Counted from the first letter of the stretch, positions 53,913 to 63,353 are shown. The stretch: DNA of 64,000 nt from JAYFQE01 sp034927345 (GCA_034927345.1 JAYFQE010000016.1:54898-118897), one strand, 5' to 3'. The notes: generated by a model from the sequence alone, not told the origin. Made by a program: numbers and translations.

Positions 53913-53987
53913 TGGGGTGTAGCCAAGTGGTAAGGCACGGGACTTTGACTCCCGCACTCGTAGGTTCAAATCCTGCCACCCCAGCCA
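53913..53987 (+). tRNA. tRNA-Gln (anticodon TTG)
   Basis: 75 bases. Acceptor TGGGGTG/CACCCCA, D stem GCC/GGC, anticodon stem CGGGA/TCCCG around CTTTGAC, T loop TTCAAAT, encoded CCA. Confidence 0.95.
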
Positions 53988-53990
53988 TAT

Positions 53991-54066
53991 GATCCACTAG
54001 CTCAGTTGGTAGAGCACTTGACTTTTAATCAAGGGGTCCGGAGTTCGAGCCTCCGGTGGATCACCA
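53991..54066 (+). tRNA. tRNA-Lys (anticodon TTT)
   Basis: 76 bases, three bases after tRNA-Gln. Acceptor GATCCAC/GTGGATC, anticodon stem CTTGA/TCAAG around CTTTTAA, encoded CCA. Its last 34 bases are echoed at 54750-54783. Confidence 0.95.
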
Positions 54067-54067
54067 A

Positions 54068-54110
54068 AACAAGAACCCTGTAATATTCTTATTACAGGGT
54101 TCTTGTTTGT
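54068..54110 (+). terminator. Terminator of the tRNA cluster
   Basis: AACAAGAACCCTGTAAT pairs with ATTACAGGGTTCTTGTT, a 16-17 base stem, followed by TGTTT. The interval 54111-54368 after it is AT-rich and shows no gene. Confidence 0.9.
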
Positions 54111-54368
54111 TTCATAAATTTATATAACGATCAATAAAACATATGGCGATCCGGCACGTCAGGACAGACGCGTGTAAATAGAAATAAGCAAATTGGCTAT
54201 CAAACTTATAAATAAACGCGTTTTTTAACCGGTAATCTGATGAAAAAAACGCTTCTGGTTTAAAATTGACAAGACGTGATCCTCCATCCGATTTGCTGAT
54301 TTTGTTTGTATATCTTTACCCAGAGGAATAAAATTGATGTAGACCACTCTATGAAAGGAGTAAGTATT

Positions 54369-54740
54369 ATGGGCAAATTTCTAGTCAAGAAGACAAACAC
54401 TGGATTTAAATTCGATCTGTATGCAGCTAACGGTGAAGTCATTGCATCATCTGAAGTTTATGAGAGAGAAGAATCATGTCAAAAAGGTGTGGAAAGTGTT
54501 GCCAAGAATGCTCCGATCGCCAGTTTTGAGGATCAAACCGAAGATCCCATTACGACTGCTGTCAATCCAAAATTTGAAATGTACAAAGACAAAGCCGGAG
54601 AATTCAGATTTCGGCTGAAAGCCAGAAATGGAGAGGTCATTGCGGCCTCCGAAGGGTATAAATCGAAAACCAGTTGTCTCAACGGCATTGAAAGCGTCAA
54701 GAAAAACGTAATCGACGCAAAGGTCGAAAAGAACTATTGA
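54369..54740 (+). CDS. DUF1508 (YegP-type) protein, two tandem domains
   Basis: 123 residues made of two repeats of about 55 residues. The first has FDLYAANGEVIASSEVYE and the second FRLKARNGEVIAASEGYKSK, each ending in a GxESVxKNA-like stretch. DUF1508 is a small beta-rich domain of unknown function, often transferred between genomes. AAAGGAG stands nine bases before the ATG at 54369. The gene lies between tRNA-Lys and a decayed copy of its 3' end, in AT-richer DNA than the neighbours, which suggests it arrived by integration. Confidence 0.88.
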   Translation: MGKFLVKKTNTGFKFDLYAANGEVIASSEVYEREESCQKGVESVAKNAPIASFEDQTEDPITTAVNPKFEMYKDKAGEFRFRLKARNGEVIAASEGYKSKTSCLNGIESVKKNVIDAKVEKNY

Positions 54741-54749
54741 GGTAATGGA

Positions 54750-54783
54750 GGAGTCTGGCGTTTGAGCCTTCGGTGAATCGCCA
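54750..54783 (+). repeat. Decayed copy of the tRNA-Lys 3' end (att-like)
   Basis: 34 bases aligned without gaps to tRNA-Lys 54033-54066, with 27 identical; six of the seven differences are transitions. The copy runs through the T arm and acceptor strand and stops at CCA. There is no 5' half of a tRNA before it. This is what integration at a tRNA gene leaves at the far end of the insert. Confidence 0.7.
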
Positions 54784-54789
54784 AGGCAT

Positions 54790-54825
54790 AAGCCTCAAGA
54801 ATATCAATTCTTGGGGCTTTTGCTT
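54790..54825 (+). terminator. Terminator after the DUF1508 gene
   Basis: AAGCCTCAAGAAT pairs with ATTCTTGGGGCTT, followed by TTTGCTT. It overlaps the 3' end of the convergent transglutaminase gene. Confidence 0.8.
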
Positions 54826-57113
54826 GTTCGCGCATTTTTCGCTCTCCAATACATCAGGACACGCCGCCAATACCAAGCCATGCGCGGCATATTTTCGCGC
54901 AAGCGGTTTTCCAGCCGCAAGCGCAGTTCCAGAAGCCTTCTGATCTCGTTTTCCGACGGCTCATGGCCGCCGTAACGCCAGCGGGCAACCGGCTGTAAGA
55001 CGTCCGGCAGGTGCAGATCCTCATAATGAAGATAACCGTCGGCCCGCCGGGCGAATTGCTGCATGGTTTCGCCGGTTTGCGGACGTAAATCCAGCAGCGC
55101 CAACTGCAGCAGCAAATCCTGATAACCTTGATCCAGACAATCGGCAGCGTGCAGGAAATAACGGCGGAAGCAATCTGGATTGATCTGCCGGATATGGCGC
55201 TTATACAGCAAAATGATCAGTCCGGCCAGAAATGCCAAAACAATCAACAGACTGGCCAGGATAATAAGGGGTGTTCTGAAAGGATCTTTGTCTGTGTTTG
55301 TCTCATAGCCGCCAGGCAGCGGCGTAACGGCAGGCGACGGTGTCACGGTCGGCTCCACCGGTCCGCCGCTTGGCTTATTCGGATCATCATCGGGTTCGGC
55401 TTCACCGGATGGCGTCGGATCGAACGTCAGCCAGCCGATGCCGCGAAAATATAGCTCAGTCCAGGCATGTGCCGTATGCCCTGTTGCCAGGTAAACGCCG
55501 GCTGATGTGCCCGGCGCTAATGAGAAGCCTTCGACATAACGGGATGGAATTCCCAGCGTGCGGGCCATTACGGCCAGCGCTGTGGCGAAATGAACACAGT
55601 AACCTGTCTTGGTTTGCAGAAAATGCGCTACAAAATCCATCGATACCGGAGGCAGATCGGTCAGCAGGGAATAGGTAAATTCCGTTTTCAGAAAATCCTG
55701 CAGCAAACAAGCCTGCTCATAGGGGTCGGCGGTATCACCGATGATAAAGCGGGCGGTTTCGCCGACCACAGCCGGCAATGAACCGGGCAGTTCCAGATAA
55801 CGGCCGCAGACCGCCTGCCAATAAGGATCTTCATTACGCTTATCTGATTGTTCCAAAGGGCGTATAGACTGGATGAAGAGCTCGTTCTGCCGGTTAAAGA
55901 CACGAGTTGTCAAGCTGTACTCCAAACCGTCGGCTACACCGTCATAAACGAACAAATCCCCGTCCAGTGTAAAATAAGGTTGGCTGATGGGTTGTTTATT
56001 CCAGGTGATACGATTGACGGTTCCTACGGTAAACAACGTTTTTTGCAAAACAGTCTGCGGCACAATCCGCAGTTGGATCTCCCGGCTGAAAGATTCCAGA
56101 AAAGCGCGGCCATCTGAACCGTCGGGCAGATTGGCAGTGAAAATTTGCTGCCTGACCGGCTGCCAGAGCGCGCTCGTCCAGCGATAGGCCTCCTGAGAAG
56201 CAGATTGCCAGGAGCGGCCGGTATAAATCACCCGGGTCATACCGCGCAGAAGAACCGGTTCGTCGGCATAAACCCGCAAAAAGACTTGATCACTCAGATA
56301 GACCGGACCTCCCAGTTGTTTTTCAACAGAAGGGAAACCGGCCAACGTCAGATCGAAAGGCTGCCGGGTACGTCCGATACCGCTTTGATTCTGCCAAAAG
56401 TCACTCCAGTCGCTAAGCTGATTGATCCAGTCCTGCTGCCGCCAGGGAAGGGTATCGGCCGGCGTCAGCATTTGACCGGCCCAGAGGCTGATAATGACGA
56501 TGGGGACGGCCAATAATTGCAGCGGCGACCTGGGTAAATGGGTTCCGGGCTGTTTCCGGTCTATTTTACGGATCATGCCGGCCGGCAATAAAATCATCAG
56601 ACCGGCCAGCGAAGGCATGACAAAATTCAATGCCGAAGGATAAAAAATCAGGAATGGGACATCGATGATGAGGCAAAGGAACAAAAAATAAAGCAGATGA
56701 TTTAATCGCCGGACCATGGCGACAACCGGCAACGCGATGATCAATATGATTAACAAATACAAAATCCATGGCCATGTTTCATTTGCAGGTTCCGGTCCCC
56801 CCTGAAAAAGTCGTCTGAATGCCCATGCCATGAAGTTTTGCACGGCCAAAATAAACGAAGCCCCTTGTTTTTGATACCAGATCCAACACCAAAACGGCAA
56901 GCCGAAACCAGCCAGACCGAGCGGGACCAGCCACCAGCGGCGGCTGAGCAGGATGACGGCGGCGCAGATCAACCAGGATAAAAGGACCGTTACAGTCCCG
57001 CTTATCAGGATACCTTCAACATAAAAGAAAACTCCGGCAAATCCTGCGGTAAAAGCGGCTGCGGCTGCCGCATCCGCCAGATATTCCAAACAAGTGCCGG
57101 TTCTGTTTTTCAT
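54804..57113 (-). CDS. Transglutaminase-like membrane protein with DUF4129 tail
   Basis: 769 residues. Order: seven or so membrane helices (20-230), an extracytoplasmic part with a transglutaminase-like cysteine protease core (KTGYCVHFATALAVMARTLG near 505, then HAWTELYF and FDPTPSG), a proline/threonine linker, one membrane helix near 640 and a cytoplasmic DUF4129-like tail. Catalytic Cys, His and Asp are all present. Start overlaps the DUF58 stop (ATGA). With MoxR and DUF58 it forms a common envelope-associated set whose substrates are unknown. Confidence 0.9.
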   Translation of the reverse strand: MKNRTGTCLEYLADAAAAAAFTAGFAGVFFYVEGILISGTVTVLLSWLICAAVILLSRRWWLVPLGLAGFGLPFWCWIWYQKQGASFILAVQNFMAWAFRRLFQGGPEPANETWPWILYLLIILIIALPVVAMVRRLNHLLYFLFLCLIIDVPFLIFYPSALNFVMPSLAGLMILLPAGMIRKIDRKQPGTHLPRSPLQLLAVPIVIISLWAGQMLTPADTLPWRQQDWINQLSDWSDFWQNQSGIGRTRQPFDLTLAGFPSVEKQLGGPVYLSDQVFLRVYADEPVLLRGMTRVIYTGRSWQSASQEAYRWTSALWQPVRQQIFTANLPDGSDGRAFLESFSREIQLRIVPQTVLQKTLFTVGTVNRITWNKQPISQPYFTLDGDLFVYDGVADGLEYSLTTRVFNRQNELFIQSIRPLEQSDKRNEDPYWQAVCGRYLELPGSLPAVVGETARFIIGDTADPYEQACLLQDFLKTEFTYSLLTDLPPVSMDFVAHFLQTKTGYCVHFATALAVMARTLGIPSRYVEGFSLAPGTSAGVYLATGHTAHAWTELYFRGIGWLTFDPTPSGEAEPDDDPNKPSGGPVEPTVTPSPAVTPLPGGYETNTDKDPFRTPLIILASLLIVLAFLAGLIILLYKRHIRQINPDCFRRYFLHAADCLDQGYQDLLLQLALLDLRPQTGETMQQFARRADGYLHYEDLHLPDVLQPVARWRYGGHEPSENEIRRLLELRLRLENRLRENMPRMAWYWRRVLMYWRAKNARTSKSPKN

Positions 57114-58309
57114 CGGTCTGCCTGCAGGACATCCGCCAGTGATTCGCCATAATGGATGAACCATATCGGTAAATGATCCTGATGAAACCGTTCAGCCATG
57201 ACTTTTTCCAGCGGATCAGCATGCGCCGGACCGGCAACCAGGGTATAACAGGAAATCTGGCGGATCCGTCCCTGGCGGGAAATCGGCCCCAGCCGAGGAT
57301 CCGGCCTGGTTGTGATCATCAATACGGCATGCAGGTCAACGCCGTTGGTCCAGTCGCGATCGATCTGCTGAAAAAAATCCTGCTGGCTGTCAAATGAAAC
57401 CCGGGCCAGCCAATGATATAAAGCCTGAAAATCATGTAAATCTGATCCGGTCATCACTTGCCTTTTACGGCCATAGCCAATGACGCGCACATGCCAATGC
57501 CGGCTTAGTAAATAATAAATCAAAGCTGCCGCGCATTCACAGAGAACATCTTCCGCTTGCCGGGAACTTTCATTTAGCTGGCGCGAACGTCCCAGATCCA
57601 GCAAAAGATCGACCGATGGTTCAGCTGCTTGTTCATAAAGGCGGGTCATCAGTTCACGCTGCCGTAAAGACACCTTCCAATGGATTTGCTTTCCCGGGTC
57701 CCCCGGACGGTAAGGGCGCACCATGGCATAAGGTTCATTATGATCTTCCGTTAAAGCCTGGAGCCGTGAGAAATGATGGGCATCCAGCGCCGGCATATTC
57801 AGCCGTTCGAGCTTGATCAGACGGGGATAAACCAGCAGCAGCGGCATCCGGTAATAAGGCAGCAGGCGCATATCGAAGGGCAGCCGCAGCAGGCCGAACA
57901 AGTCGAGAAAATCAATGATTGTCATGCCGACGGCATATTCACCGCGATAAGGACAATTCAATTCCAGATCAAAGGACATCTGACTGTGGGGAACCAAATT
58001 AAAGGTCATATCCCGGTAGTCAGGTTCATCGGCTACGGCGACCTGGATATGTGTCAGGGGGAAAGGCAAAGGTTTTTCATTATGCAAAGCTAAAGTCAGA
58101 TGAACCATCTGACCCCGTAAAGTAGTCGGATTGCTAAGCTGTTGAAGATAGGTAAAGGTTGTCACCGCCCAGATGTTCAGAACCAGCGAGCAGAACAGCA
58201 ATCCGGCCTGGCTGATAAGCAGCACATAGAACAGCCGGATACCGCTTAAAAGACCGGCCAGCAAAAGAATGGCGGATATAGAAAAGAAGACGATGCGGTG
58301 GGTGTTCAT
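57110..58309 (-). CDS. DUF58 family protein
   Basis: 399 residues. Two N-terminal membrane helices (near 8-45), a beta-rich part, and the DUF58 hallmark RPYRPGDPGKQIHWKVSLRQ near 200, ahead of a von Willebrand A-like domain (SVDLLLDLGRSRQL near 230). Partner of MoxR ATPases. Both ends overlap neighbours as ATGA, so the three genes are one translational unit. Confidence 0.92.
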   Translation of the reverse strand: MNTHRIVFFSISAILLLAGLLSGIRLFYVLLISQAGLLFCSLVLNIWAVTTFTYLQQLSNPTTLRGQMVHLTLALHNEKPLPFPLTHIQVAVADEPDYRDMTFNLVPHSQMSFDLELNCPYRGEYAVGMTIIDFLDLFGLLRLPFDMRLLPYYRMPLLLVYPRLIKLERLNMPALDAHHFSRLQALTEDHNEPYAMVRPYRPGDPGKQIHWKVSLRQRELMTRLYEQAAEPSVDLLLDLGRSRQLNESSRQAEDVLCECAAALIYYLLSRHWHVRVIGYGRKRQVMTGSDLHDFQALYHWLARVSFDSQQDFFQQIDRDWTNGVDLHAVLMITTRPDPRLGPISRQGRIRQISCYTLVAGPAHADPLEKVMAERFHQDHLPIWFIHYGESLADVLQADR

Positions 58310-59244
58310 AAGACGGCAGGAACTGGCAGCGCGCGTACCAGATCAAGCAGCAGCCGTTCGGCGGCCTGATTATTGATCGCGGCTTCCGGCCGAAGCACCA
58401 GCCGATGGAGAAAAACCGGCAGGATCAGATGCTGGATATCGTCCGGCAAGACATAATCGCGGTTTCCCAGGCAGGCACGGGCACGGGCCGCACGCATGAG
58501 CGCGATGCTGCCGCGCGGGCTGATGCCCAGTAAAATCGAATCGTGATCCCGCGTTTTCGCGGCTATCCGGGCAATATATTCCATAACCGGCTGAGATACT
58601 TTGACGTTTCGGGTCTGTTCCTGCAGCGCCAGAAGGTCGGCTAGGGAAATGACCGGTTTCAGCTCCTGCCAACGCGGCGGATGAAGATGGCGCTGCAAGA
58701 TGGCCAGTTCTTCCTGGTGGCTGGGGTATCCCAGCCGTATCCGCAAAAGAAAACGATCCAGCTGAGCTTCCGGTAAAGGAAAAGTGCCGGCGTATTCGAT
58801 CGGGTTCTGCGTTGCCAGAACCATAAAAGGAACGGGGACCGGCCGGGTTACGCCGTCTACCGTTACCTGACGTTCTTCCATGACTTCCAGCAGGCTGGAT
58901 TGAGTTTTCGGACTGCTGCGGTTGATTTCATCTGCCAGAATAATCTGGCTCATAATGGATCCGGGATGAAACTCCATGGCGTTGCTTTGCAAATGGTAAA
59001 GATTATAACCGGTGATATCCGATGGAAGTACATCGGGCGTAAACTGAATTCGCTGGAAACTCAGATCCAACGATTTGGCAAAAGCCTGGGCTAATGTCGT
59101 TTTGCCAACTCCGGGCATATCTTCAATCAGAATATGTCCCTCGCAGAGCAAAGCGATCATCAGATAATCGACGGCTTCATGCCGGCCGACCAAAATCTGG
59201 GCCACATTTTTACGAACTGCTTGAATTAATTCCTGACTGTTCAT
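58306..59244 (-). CDS. MoxR family AAA+ ATPase
   Basis: 312 residues. Walker A MPGVGKTTLAQAF near 42, Walker B LADEINRSSPKTQSSLLEVM near 107, sensor 1 ATQNPIEYAGTFPLPEAQLDRF near 147. MoxR proteins act as chaperones for insertion of metal cofactors or assembly of complexes, with DUF58/VWA partners. First gene of the three-gene operon. The start at 59244 (GAGGTGG upstream) is preferred to a frame reaching 59301. Confidence 0.94.
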   Translation of the reverse strand: MNSQELIQAVRKNVAQILVGRHEAVDYLMIALLCEGHILIEDMPGVGKTTLAQAFAKSLDLSFQRIQFTPDVLPSDITGYNLYHLQSNAMEFHPGSIMSQIILADEINRSSPKTQSSLLEVMEERQVTVDGVTRPVPVPFMVLATQNPIEYAGTFPLPEAQLDRFLLRIRLGYPSHQEELAILQRHLHPPRWQELKPVISLADLLALQEQTRNVKVSQPVMEYIARIAAKTRDHDSILLGISPRGSIALMRAARARACLGNRDYVLPDDIQHLILPVFLHRLVLRPEAAINNQAAERLLLDLVRALPVPAVL

Positions 59245-59428
59245 ACTGCCACCTCGGAATGCGGTGCGGCCGGAACAAAGAATATGACTACATTTTAACA
59301 TATTTAACCCGATAAGTTATCGATAAAGCGTTTTTCAGACTGGGCATCTGCTCCTATTTGCGTTACAATAGTCCCAGAATACTTCAGATAAACATCTCGT
59401 TCAATGAACAGCCGTGGGAGGCACCGAT

Positions 59429-60682
59429 GTGATAAAAACTGCGCTGACTATGAATATCAGTCCCCAGGATAGCCAGACAACCAGCTATCTTGCCAATGGC
59501 ACACATTTAGGATTATTGTCATCGGCAAATCAAAATATTCATGTCCAGACCTGTCATCGTCCTTTGCAGCTGATAGCAGCGATCAAAGCCGATGATACGG
59601 ATACCGGCTCCATGCTTGCCCATCAAAGGCAGCAGATCAGCGCCTGGCAGTCTTTTTTGCCTGTATTGTCGCATCGCGGCTGCCTGGAACTTAATTCCTT
59701 GCTTCTGCAATATCATCTGCATCCCAACCTGGTTATTTGTTACGATGAAACCTGGTTTCAAGGCTGGATACCGGCTGAAAGCGGATTGTATTTATTACGC
59801 CAGAGCGAACTGCGGCGCCTGCGTCCGGCGACTTCGCGGGAAACCGCCTTATCCGAGCTTTATGGCGAAACGCATCATTACTATGCCCTGCAGATCAATC
59901 CGGATGACTATTTTTTTATTCTGCCGCCGGAATTGCTGCCATACTTCTCGGCCGGCGAGGCAGCCGACCTCTTGCTCGGATTGCGCCAGCTGCCGGCCAA
60001 AATGAGCGATCTGGTTCATACAGCGCGCCAGAGAGGCTATCAGGATGAGGCGACCTGGCTGGCAATCCAGGTCCTGAGACTTGAAGAAGACCAAAAACCG
60101 GACAGCGTATCCTTCAATGTTGGCCAGACCATAAAAAACTGGCTGCTCCGGTTCCGGACTGATTCCGGAACAAAGGTCGCCGAAGAATCGATCAGTGAAT
60201 CAACGGCGCCTGCCGATGAACATACAGTCTCGGGGAATGACTCCGCCCATCAGGCGGCATATTGGCCTCCGACAAAAGCGAATCGCCGCTTCTGGATTTT
60301 GATCGCTATTGTCGCTGTTTTGTTGATCCTGCTGCCGGTCTGGGTTTTGCTCCGGTCGCCGGGTAAAGACAAAACAGGAAACACGCTGACTAGCTCGTCT
60401 TCGTCAACGACTTCTGCAGAAACAACTCAGGCTCCGACCGTAACGACTACGGCGGCTCCAACGCCAACAGAGAGCCAGATTATTCTGACTGTCTCCGCCC
60501 GGCAGCTAAATTTGCGCGACAAACCCAGCCGCGACGGACAATTGCTGAAAACCCTGGCTGCGGGTGAACAGCTCATTCAACTGGCGGAACCCAAGGACGA
60601 TTGGGTGCAAGTTAAAACCATGGATGGCTTGACCGGTTATGTTTATTATAAATATATTCAAAGCCCGGAAACCACGCCCTGA
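59429..60682 (+). CDS. Membrane protein with degenerate PP2C-like domain and SH3 domain
   Basis: 417 residues, GTG start at 59429 with GGGAGG seven bases upstream. Residues 1-210 follow the course of a PP2C phosphatase (GLLSSANQNIHVQ for the usual GxxRxxNED, then LYLLRQSELRRLRPAT and HHYYALQINPDDYFFILP), but the metal-binding aspartates are replaced. One membrane helix lies near 287-307, then a Ser/Thr-rich linker and a bacterial SH3 domain (LTVSARQLNLRDKPSRDGQL near 350). It reads as an inactive signalling head inside and a wall-binding domain outside. The PP2C call is inference. Confidence 0.7.
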   Translation: MIKTALTMNISPQDSQTTSYLANGTHLGLLSSANQNIHVQTCHRPLQLIAAIKADDTDTGSMLAHQRQQISAWQSFLPVLSHRGCLELNSLLLQYHLHPNLVICYDETWFQGWIPAESGLYLLRQSELRRLRPATSRETALSELYGETHHYYALQINPDDYFFILPPELLPYFSAGEAADLLLGLRQLPAKMSDLVHTARQRGYQDEATWLAIQVLRLEEDQKPDSVSFNVGQTIKNWLLRFRTDSGTKVAEESISESTAPADEHTVSGNDSAHQAAYWPPTKANRRFWILIAIVAVLLILLPVWVLLRSPGKDKTGNTLTSSSSSTTSAETTQAPTVTTTAAPTPTESQIILTVSARQLNLRDKPSRDGQLLKTLAAGEQLIQLAEPKDDWVQVKTMDGLTGYVYYKYIQSPETTP

Positions 60683-60722
60683 ACCTTGCGCGCCGGCCGG
60701 AAGCCGGTTCGCTTTCGCGGGA

Positions 60723-61547
60723 TCAGGACGGACGATAGCAATTCAGGTAATCCATACAGTATTCATCTTGTCCCAGCAACGACAAACCTGCGCGGTACAA
60801 TGCGACAAGGTCATAGTCAAGCGTATTGAGAATGGCGCTGTCCAGACCCATCGCCATAGCTTGTAATAGAAAAGCCTGGTTCAAATATTTACGCGCCGGC
60901 AATCCATATGAAACATTACTGAGTCCGACAACGACGTGAACATCCGGATAACGGACGCGGAGTGTTTTTATAACTTGCAGCGCTTCCAGTCCGGCCTGGT
61001 CGTCCGTTGAAACAGGGCGGACCATCGGATCCAGGAAAATCCGTTCCGCAGGAATGCCGGAAGATGTCAGCCGGGACACCAGCATATCGGCAATACGCAG
61101 CCGTTCCTGAACGCCTTGCGGCATCCGGCCGGCATCCATCAACAACGCAACCAAACCGGCTTTGTATGTTAAAGCCAGGTTAAGCATGGCCTGATACCTG
61201 TTTTCTTCCAGGGTAATCGAATTGAGAATCATGCCGGGCTGCCCCGGGTCAATCAAACGGTCCTTCATTTTGTCGGCCGGCAAAGACCGGCATACCGAAC
61301 ACAGTACGGCAGGATCCGGCGAATCAAGTACTAAAGGTTTGCGGCTGCCGGCTAATGCCAATTCAGCCAGCAAAGTCAGATAAGCTGTTTCCTGTTCATG
61401 AAAAATGCCAGCGTTTATATCGAGATAAGCTGCCGGGCTGGCATCCAACTGAGCGATTAAAGCTTTAAGCCAAGCTTCATCATGCTCTGCCAGCGCCCGT
61501 TTCACAGCAGGTATGGAACTGTTGAGATTTTCAGCGATCAAAATCAT
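60723..61547 (-). CDS. Pterin-binding methyltransferase (MetH/AcsE-type domain)
   Basis: 274 residues. A stand-alone TIM-barrel pterin-binding domain: IAENLNSSIPAV at the start, YLDINAGIF near 41, LILNSITLEENRY-like MILNSITLEENRY near 105, FLDPMVRPVST near 170, and VVGLSNVSYGLP near 205. It binds methyl-tetrahydrofolate and hands the methyl group to a corrinoid protein. It lies 27 bases after the homocysteine methyltransferase gene, so the pair makes up most of a methionine synthase. The corrinoid-binding part is not seen nearby. Ribosome site AAAGGAG. Confidence 0.9.
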   Translation of the reverse strand: MILIAENLNSSIPAVKRALAEHDEAWLKALIAQLDASPAAYLDINAGIFHEQETAYLTLLAELALAGSRKPLVLDSPDPAVLCSVCRSLPADKMKDRLIDPGQPGMILNSITLEENRYQAMLNLALTYKAGLVALLMDAGRMPQGVQERLRIADMLVSRLTSSGIPAERIFLDPMVRPVSTDDQAGLEALQVIKTLRVRYPDVHVVVGLSNVSYGLPARKYLNQAFLLQAMAMGLDSAILNTLDYDLVALYRAGLSLLGQDEYCMDYLNCYRPS

Positions 61548-61574
61548 GGAAATGCTCCTTTCAAAATCAGCCTG

Positions 61575-63353
61575 TCAGAGCAGATTGTCCGCCCGGAGGC
61601 CATCAAGCAGTCGAATGATCAATTCGCTGCGGTTGAACGGCGTTATTAGATAGAAACCGTCGGCATCAGCCCGTATCAAAGCGGCAAGCTCCCGAGTTAT
61701 CGACAAACCGGTTTCAATGGCTGCAGATTTATCCATATCGGGTGAAAAACGCTCCAATACTGTGCCCGGAATCCGGATACCCGGCACTTCATGACTCATA
61801 AACTGTGCGTTCCGGTAACTGACCAACGGCATCAGACCGATCAAGACTTTGATCCCGTCGGCGCGCATACGGCGAATGAGCGGCAAGCCGGAGCTGTCAA
61901 AGACCGGCTGGCTCAGAAAAACCTGAGCTCCTTGTTCTTTTTTTCGGCAGACCCGGACATATTCAGCGTCAAGATTGGGGACGCCGGGATCAACGGCGGC
62001 AAAAGCCAGTAACGGTTCTTCGGCAAACTGATCCTGATTCATCTGTCGGATCATCTGCAGCAAGCCGATGCTGTTTACATTAAAAACCGGTTTGATGAAA
62101 CCCCTTTCGGATTCCGGAATGGCATCGCCGGTTATCGCGAGTACCTGGCGGATGCCTTCGCTGTGAGCAGCCAGCAGACTGGCGCGCAAGCTGTTGACAT
62201 TGCGGTCGCGGCAGCATAGATGAGGAAGTACAGGCACGCCGGTATCGCGAAACAGCCGGGCGGCGCAGACAATTGAATCCAGTTTAACCCGAGCCATCGG
62301 TGAATCGGCTAAGGTTATGGCATCGATGCCGGCCTGGCGAAGATTGCGGGCAGCAGCGATCAGAGGAGCCATGTGGCTGTCCCGAGGCGGATCCAATTCG
62401 CAAATAACCGTAAAATGACCTGCCGCCAGTTTATCGGCCAAAGGGCCATAATGCCGGCCGGACGGCTGCGGCGCCGCCGTTTCCAAGGTAACGTTTTCCA
62501 TCGGTTTTGGTAAAGGGCACTGTGCCAAAGCCTGGCTCAAAGCCTCGATATGGCGGGGCGTCGTCCCGCAGCAGCCGCCTAGAAGACGGGTCCTGCCATC
62601 TGCCAGCCCGGCGACTACCTGCGCAAAGTAAGCAGGCGCCGTGCCGTAAACCAGACGCTGGTTTTCCAGCCGGGGATAGCCGCCGTTCGGCATCAAAGAC
62701 AAGGGCTTGCCTTCGATTCCCAGCCGCCGGGCTTGTTCTGCCATATGAGTAGGGCCCATACTGCAATTCAACCCCCAGATATCGATCTCCGGGCTGTTTT
62801 CCATCACATCGGCAATCTGAGACAAAGGCAAGCCCTTGCGCGTTAATCCGTCGGGTGAAAGGGCAAAAGAAGCAATTATGACAGCCTGGGGCTGCCACAG
62901 CTTGATCTGACGGCATACCGGCAGCAATTCATCCGGATCGGCAAATGTTTCAAAAATAAACAAATCAGCCGCACATTCAAGAAAAGTTTCCGCAGCCAGC
63001 AGGCTGGCCTTAATGCTGTTTTCTGCATCCAGGTCATAAGAAGGCCCGATATCGGCGGCGACAAAAGCCAGATCGCCGGCGCAATCGGCCGCCAGCTGAT
63101 ATCCGGCCCGGATTTGCTGGCGTAGTAATTGCGGCTGATCATAAAGCAGAGTCGTCGCAAAAGTGTTGGTGCGCAGAAAACGTGATCCGGCATCCAGATA
63201 TTGCCGGTGAATCTGGCGAACCAAATCCGGCCTGGTAATGTTGGCCTGCTCACAGCCGGCAGTATCACCGCTGCTGATTTGGGCATAGTAAGTTCCCATT
63301 GCGCCGTCGGCTAAAACTAATCCGGACTTTAAAAGATCACAAGCTGGCCGCAT
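61575..63353 (-). CDS. Fused homocysteine methyltransferase / methylene-THF reductase
   Basis: 592 residues, YitJ type. Residues 1-290 are a homocysteine S-methyltransferase with zinc ligands in GGCCGTTP near 264 and an upstream cysteine in LNCSMGP near 200. Residues about 310-592 are a methylene-tetrahydrofolate reductase (FTVICELDPPRD, ITLADSPMARV, VLAITGDAIP). It makes methyl-THF and uses methyl groups for methionine. The start at 63353 has ACGAGGT eight bases upstream; an ATG-like frame to 63404 lacks one. Coupled with the pterin-domain gene. Confidence 0.93.
   Translation of the reverse strand: MRPACDLLKSGLVLADGAMGTYYAQISSGDTAGCEQANITRPDLVRQIHRQYLDAGSRFLRTNTFATTLLYDQPQLLRQQIRAGYQLAADCAGDLAFVAADIGPSYDLDAENSIKASLLAAETFLECAADLFIFETFADPDELLPVCRQIKLWQPQAVIIASFALSPDGLTRKGLPLSQIADVMENSPEIDIWGLNCSMGPTHMAEQARRLGIEGKPLSLMPNGGYPRLENQRLVYGTAPAYFAQVVAGLADGRTRLLGGCCGTTPRHIEALSQALAQCPLPKPMENVTLETAAPQPSGRHYGPLADKLAAGHFTVICELDPPRDSHMAPLIAAARNLRQAGIDAITLADSPMARVKLDSIVCAARLFRDTGVPVLPHLCCRDRNVNSLRASLLAAHSEGIRQVLAITGDAIPESERGFIKPVFNVNSIGLLQMIRQMNQDQFAEEPLLAFAAVDPGVPNLDAEYVRVCRKKEQGAQVFLSQPVFDSSGLPLIRRMRADGIKVLIGLMPLVSYRNAQFMSHEVPGIRIPGTVLERFSPDMDKSAAIETGLSITRELAALIRADADGFYLITPFNRSELIIRLLDGLRADNLL

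Noticed and set aside
53704..53997. Short frames over the tRNA cluster on both strands
   Set aside because: They translate tRNA-His and tRNA-Gln and have no family resemblance.
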